Part shown: piece by piece, positions 6,261 through 9,009 of the stretch | Layout of the letters: each line of letters begins with the position of its first letter | Position numbering within the stretch: position 1 is the first letter of the stretch | Assembly: GCA_913775005.1 (NCBI GenBank) | Contig: CAJYKY010000204.1 | Span: 1-9,009 of the forward strand | Direction of reading: 5' to 3' | From: an uncultured Achromobacter sp. | GTDB lineage: Bacteria; Pseudomonadota; Gammaproteobacteria; Burkholderiales; Burkholderiaceae_B | Length of the DNA stretch: 9,009 nucleotides | Notes under the pieces: generated by a model | Told to the model about the DNA's origin: nothing | The model's database searches: none | Seen by the model: only the letters and a program-made list of their open reading frames with translations | Made by a program: the position numbers and the translations under genes

Positions 6261-7166
6261 ACCCAACGCCCGGCAGAATGCCTGCGCATCGCCATCGATG
6301 ATCACGCCCGACGGCAGATAACCCTCGCGCTGCTTGGCCGCGCGCAGTTGCTGCGCCAGCGCCGCATCACCGCCCACCGCGTACACGAACACGCGCACGG
6401 ACTGCGCCGCCGCGTCGCGCAGCAGCTGCGGGTTGGCCCCCAGTGTCAAGGCGTCCACATGCACGCCCACCGGCGCGCCCACCTTGGCCGCCAAATCGGC
6501 CAGCCATTGGCGCGTGAGTTTGGGCGCCGAGGCGCGTTGCGACACGTACTTGCCTAGCGGGCTGCTGGCAAGCGCCGCGCCGCCCACCGTGTCGGCGTGG
6601 CGCGGGTCAAAAACGATCAGGCCCAGATAGCCCTGGCGGTCGGTGCCGCGCACGCAGCGCAGCGCATCGGCAAAGGCCGACGTGATCATCCAGTTGCCAT
6701 GCGGCAGCGCGGCCTTCATGCCGGTCACGAGCTTCGAGACCGGCGCGCAGTCGCGGTACACGACCTTCAATTCCGCATTGAACGTCTTGGCGGGCTGGGC
6801 GGCCGCGACCTTTAACGCGTCGTCCAGGAACGGTGGCGGCGTGCCGCCGCCCGGCCCTGTCAGCGTGGCGTCGCGCCATTGGGCGCTGGACAGTTGCAGC
6901 ACCGCCTTGCGACCCACGCCGCTCACCGTGCGGCCGGTCAGGGCGTCATGGTGCAGCACCCACTGCCCGTCGTTAAGGCGCTGCATGTCGATTTCAACGC
7001 CGTCCCACGCGCCGGCATAGGCGGCGCGAATCGAGGCCAGAGAATTCTCGGGCAACGACGGCGCGCCGCGATGCGCATGCACCTGCATGCCCAGGCAGGC
7101 AGCGCTGGCGCCCGACCACGGCAGCGCGGCGGCGACCAGCGCCGCGATCAGACGCTTAGCTTGCAT
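6255..7166 (-). CDS. Exported glycerophosphodiester phosphodiesterase, 303 aa
   Basis: The GDPD family hydrolyses glycerophosphodiesters (deacylated phospholipid headgroups) to sn-glycerol 3-phosphate and an alcohol, with a TIM-barrel fold and a bound metal ion. The family core is clear: HAHRGAPSLPENS (30-42) with catalytic His32-Arg33 and Glu40, VEID (57-60) with metal-binding Glu58 and Asp60, HHD (72-74) with the second catalytic His73, and ELK (132-134) with Glu132. Residues 1-22 look like a Sec signal peptide (Lys4-Arg5, hydrophobic core, ASA), so the enzyme is probably periplasmic; a Cys at 24 is not in a good lipobox. I chose the ATG at 7166, which puts the basic residues at the N-terminus. 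An ATG at 7181 would add MDITA. Either start overlaps the 3' end of the upstream membrane protein gene (by 11 or 26 nt), which indicates co-translation. Confidence 0.92.
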   Translation of the reverse strand: MQAKRLIAALVAAALPWSGASAACLGMQVHAHRGAPSLPENSLASIRAAYAGAWDGVEIDMQRLNDGQWVLHHDALTGRTVSGVGRKAVLQLSSAQWRDATLTGPGGGTPPPFLDDALKVAAAQPAKTFNAELKVVYRDCAPVSKLVTGMKAALPHGNWMITSAFADALRCVRGTDRQGYLGLIVFDPRHADTVGGAALASSPLGKYVSQRASAPKLTRQWLADLAAKVGAPVGVHVDALTLGANPQLLRDAAAQSVRVFVYAVGGDAALAQQLRAAKQREGYLPSGVIIDGDAQAFCRALGG

Positions 7167-8760
7167 CGCCGTGATATCCATACCGGAAGCCGCCCAGCAC
7201 GCGCGTGCGCACGGCCTCGTTGAAGGGATAGGTGTAGGCCTGCCCCACCACGACCACATGCGCCACGTTGGCCAGCACGCGGCGCCGCAGCGCCTGGCCG
7301 ATCGACTCATCATCGCGGCCGCCTTCCACCCGCGACATCTGCTGGAAGAGTTCGCTTTTCGTGACGCCGTTCTGCATGAAAGAAAATGCCGTCCAGACGC
7401 AGGCCAGGGTCAGCACCAGCGCCATGCCCGCCGCGCGCGTCGCAAAGCGCCCCGGCTGCTGGCCTGCTGGCGTGCGCAGCCAGACGATCAGCTTGGCAAT
7501 CAGATAAAGCAGCTTGGCGAAGTGGCCCACCGCGCCCAGCAAGGAACACAGCAGCGCCACCGGCGGCACGATGGCCGCGCGCGCGGCGTCTTCGCCCAGC
7601 TTGGCGTGCTGGCCCCCCCGGTTGAAATCCGCGCTGCTGGCTGAAAAGCGCGGCAGCGCTTCGTCCACGGCGCGGTCCAGCATGCCGTCGTACAGCCGCT
7701 TAAAGCCTGCGGCGTCCGTGTAGTTGGGCGCCACATTCATAGTGGCCGGCACCATCAAGGTCTGGCGCAGCAGTTTCTGCACGCCCGGCCGCGCCACGAA
7801 ATCTTCGTACGACAGCCCCGGCGGAATGGCGTCGCCCTCCACATGCACCGTGCGGCTGCGCATCGTCTTCCAGTACTGCTGCGCCACCGCCTCGTTGAAG
7901 GTGGCGCGGTCATGTGGCTGCCAGTCGCCCGGCACGGGAATGCGCTTGCGCACGTCCTGCACCACGCGGCCCTGGTAGCGCGCGGGCACGCTATCGGGCG
8001 TCCAGCCCCGGCGCGACAGATTGCGCCGGTAATCGCCCCAGGCCTTGTCCTGTTCGCGTGCAAGACCAATGTCTGACGCCACCGGCACGCCCGCGTATTT
8101 CTTCCACCGCTCGGCCACGGATTGCATCACGCTGGTGTACACCTGGTGATAGCCGCGGATGCCCGGGGCCGTCATGCGGACCTCACGGCCATCGAAGTTG
8201 AACGTCTTCATCTGCCGTTGCAGGTCGGTGCGAATAACCTGGCGTTTCTTCGGCTCGACCTTTTCGTCCAGGTTGTCGATGTTGGACAGCAGCACCTGGA
8301 ACACCGCCAGGAACGCCTTGCCCTCGGGCCGCGCGTACACGTCGTCGTCGACCAGCCCATCCAGTTGCAGGTCGCCCTGCACCAGCGAACGTTGCAGCAA
8401 GCCGGAGTTGGTGGCGATGCGGCGGAACTCGCCATCGCGCGTATCCACCAGCACGTTCACCAGCATCTTGATGGCGGAAAAGACCAGCAGCGCCGTCACC
8501 ACGCATGCCACGGCGATCTTCAGCCAGGTCGGCCGGCCGCCTGTGGCGAGGCGCCGCGTCCACATCAGTTGCAGCACGACCAGCGCAGCGGCGATGCCGG
8601 ACAGCGTGCGGCCGAAGAATTCCAGTTCTTCGATATCGTGCGGCGTGGCGCGGCTGCCCACCACGTCCAGCAGGCGGGCGTTAAAGCCCAATTCAAAACT
8701 GAGATAGATGACCGTCAAGCCGATCAGGAAAAGGATCTGGCGAATCTGAGCTTGCCGCAC
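7156..8760 (-). CDS. Integral membrane protein of unknown function, 534 aa
   Basis: I do not recognise a family. Hydrophobic segments at about 8-25, 53-68 and 80-104 give three N-terminal membrane spans. A large hydrophilic domain (105-395) follows, then spans at about 396-426 and 443-462, then a polar C-terminal part to 534. Positive charges at 69-77 (RRLATGGR) and 429-442 fit those loops being cytoplasmic, which would place the 105-395 domain and the C-terminus in the periplasm. That domain is rich in Arg, Trp and Tyr and has no catalytic motif I can name. The start is GTG at 8760: GAGGGA (8767-8772) is 6 nt upstream, the in-frame TTG at 8766 is too close to it, and the first in-frame Met is near residue 66. 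It starts 2 nt after the upstream gene stops and overlaps the phosphodiesterase gene, suggesting an envelope-related operon. Confidence 0.82.
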   Translation of the reverse strand: MRQAQIRQILFLIGLTVIYLSFELGFNARLLDVVGSRATPHDIEELEFFGRTLSGIAAALVVLQLMWTRRLATGGRPTWLKIAVACVVTALLVFSAIKMLVNVLVDTRDGEFRRIATNSGLLQRSLVQGDLQLDGLVDDDVYARPEGKAFLAVFQVLLSNIDNLDEKVEPKKRQVIRTDLQRQMKTFNFDGREVRMTAPGIRGYHQVYTSVMQSVAERWKKYAGVPVASDIGLAREQDKAWGDYRRNLSRRGWTPDSVPARYQGRVVQDVRKRIPVPGDWQPHDRATFNEAVAQQYWKTMRSRTVHVEGDAIPPGLSYEDFVARPGVQKLLRQTLMVPATMNVAPNYTDAAGFKRLYDGMLDRAVDEALPRFSASSADFNRGGQHAKLGEDAARAAIVPPVALLCSLLGAVGHFAKLLYLIAKLIVWLRTPAGQQPGRFATRAAGMALVLTLACVWTAFSFMQNGVTKSELFQQMSRVEGGRDDESIGQALRRRVLANVAHVVVVGQAYTYPFNEAVRTRVLGGFRYGYHGDAS

Positions 8761-8762
8761 GA

Positions 8763-9009
8763 TCAATCCCTCAAGTCCAGACGCGTCGAGGTGATTTCCT
8801 CATCGGGCAAGTCCAGCTTGGCCGGCACGCGCGACGCAGCGCTGGAACGCGGCGTCGCGCCCGTCGCCACGGCCGGCGCATCGCCGCCCGGCACGCGTTG
8901 CGGTGGCGGCGGTACGACACGGCCGCCCGCGTTGCTGTCTGCGCCCGCTGATGGGTTGTTGCCCGGCGCGCGCGTCTGAATGGCGGCGGGCGCGTCCGGC
9001 GTGTTGTTC
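8763..9009 (-). CDS. C-terminal end of a Pro/Ala/Gly-rich protein (enters from right edge)
   Basis: One minus-strand frame is open from the right edge (first full codon at 9008) to a TGA at 8763-8765, giving 81 residues. Most of this is low-complexity and probably disordered, rich in Pro, Ala, Gly, Thr and Arg (including VVPPPPQRVPGG). It ends in a less repetitive, acidic tail, LDLPDEEITSTRLDLRD. The start lies outside the window. Two facts support a real coding end. The stop lies 2 nt before the GTG of the membrane protein gene, and that gene's ribosome binding site sits inside the last codons. The tail also has ordinary protein composition. The family and function are unknown; a secreted or membrane-anchored partner of the membrane protein is one possibility. 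Confidence 0.7.
   Translation of the reverse strand, partial: NNTPDAPAAIQTRAPGNNPSAGADSNAGGRVVPPPPQRVPGGDAPAVATGATPRSSAASRVPAKLDLPDEEITSTRLDLRD
8767..8772 (-). promoter_or_regulatory. Ribosome binding site that sets the GTG start of the membrane protein
   Basis: GAGGGA on the minus strand lies 6 nt from the GTG at 8758-8760, while the alternative TTG at 8764-8766 directly abuts it. It is placed inside the last codons of the upstream gene, so translation of the two genes is probably coupled. Confidence 0.7.

Noticed and set aside
8122..8979. Plus-strand open frame of 285 codons opposite the membrane protein
   Set aside because: It lies antisense to a well-supported gene, is His/Gln/Arg-rich as expected of a GC-rich shadow frame, and shows no domain or plausible start context.

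Overview
The window is GC-rich, densely coded bacterial chromosome. Every gene I can support lies on the minus strand, so transcription runs from high to low coordinates. An orphan Bug/TTT-type substrate-binding protein, AGGAGACAAC-type leaders and a catabolic operon with an embedded LacI regulator fit a betaproteobacterium of the Alcaligenaceae (Achromobacter or Bordetella type). That placement is inference from gene style, not from a marker gene.

Upstream block (9009 to 6255). The C-terminal end of a Pro/Ala/Gly-rich protein enters from the right edge. Two bases after its stop, a GTG-started 534-residue membrane protein of unknown function begins. Its end overlaps the start of an exported glycerophosphodiester phosphodiesterase. 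The tight spacing suggests one envelope-related operon.

Control region (6254 to 6122). This 132-base gap holds a perfect 16-bp palindrome with a central CG (6192-6207), which looks like a LacI-family operator. A degenerate second copy is centred 58 bp nearer the next gene. A short CTATCC-type repeat lies over the end of the upstream gene.

Catabolic operon (6121 to 1164). Five genes follow with 4-nt ATGA overlaps or gaps of about 33 nt: a HisD-family (HpsN-like) alcohol-to-acid dehydrogenase, a short-chain dehydrogenase/reductase, a LacI-family regulator, a Bug periplasmic binding protein and an HpcH/HpaI-family aldolase. They read as a self-regulated uptake and breakdown unit for a small polyol, hydroxy acid or sulfonate. 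Ligand capture would be by Bug, oxidation of hydroxyl groups by the two dehydrogenases, and cleavage of a 2-keto-hydroxy acid by the aldolase. The substrate cannot be read from the sequence. This operon with its operator is the most interesting system here.

Left block (1083 to 1). A small exported protein of unknown function is followed 14 nt later by a carboxymuconolactone decarboxylase-family protein. After a 93-base gap comes the first 20 codons of a gene that leaves the window at position 1. There are no RNA genes, insertion sequences, CRISPR arrays or convincing terminators, and no gene-free stretch longer than about 130 bases.
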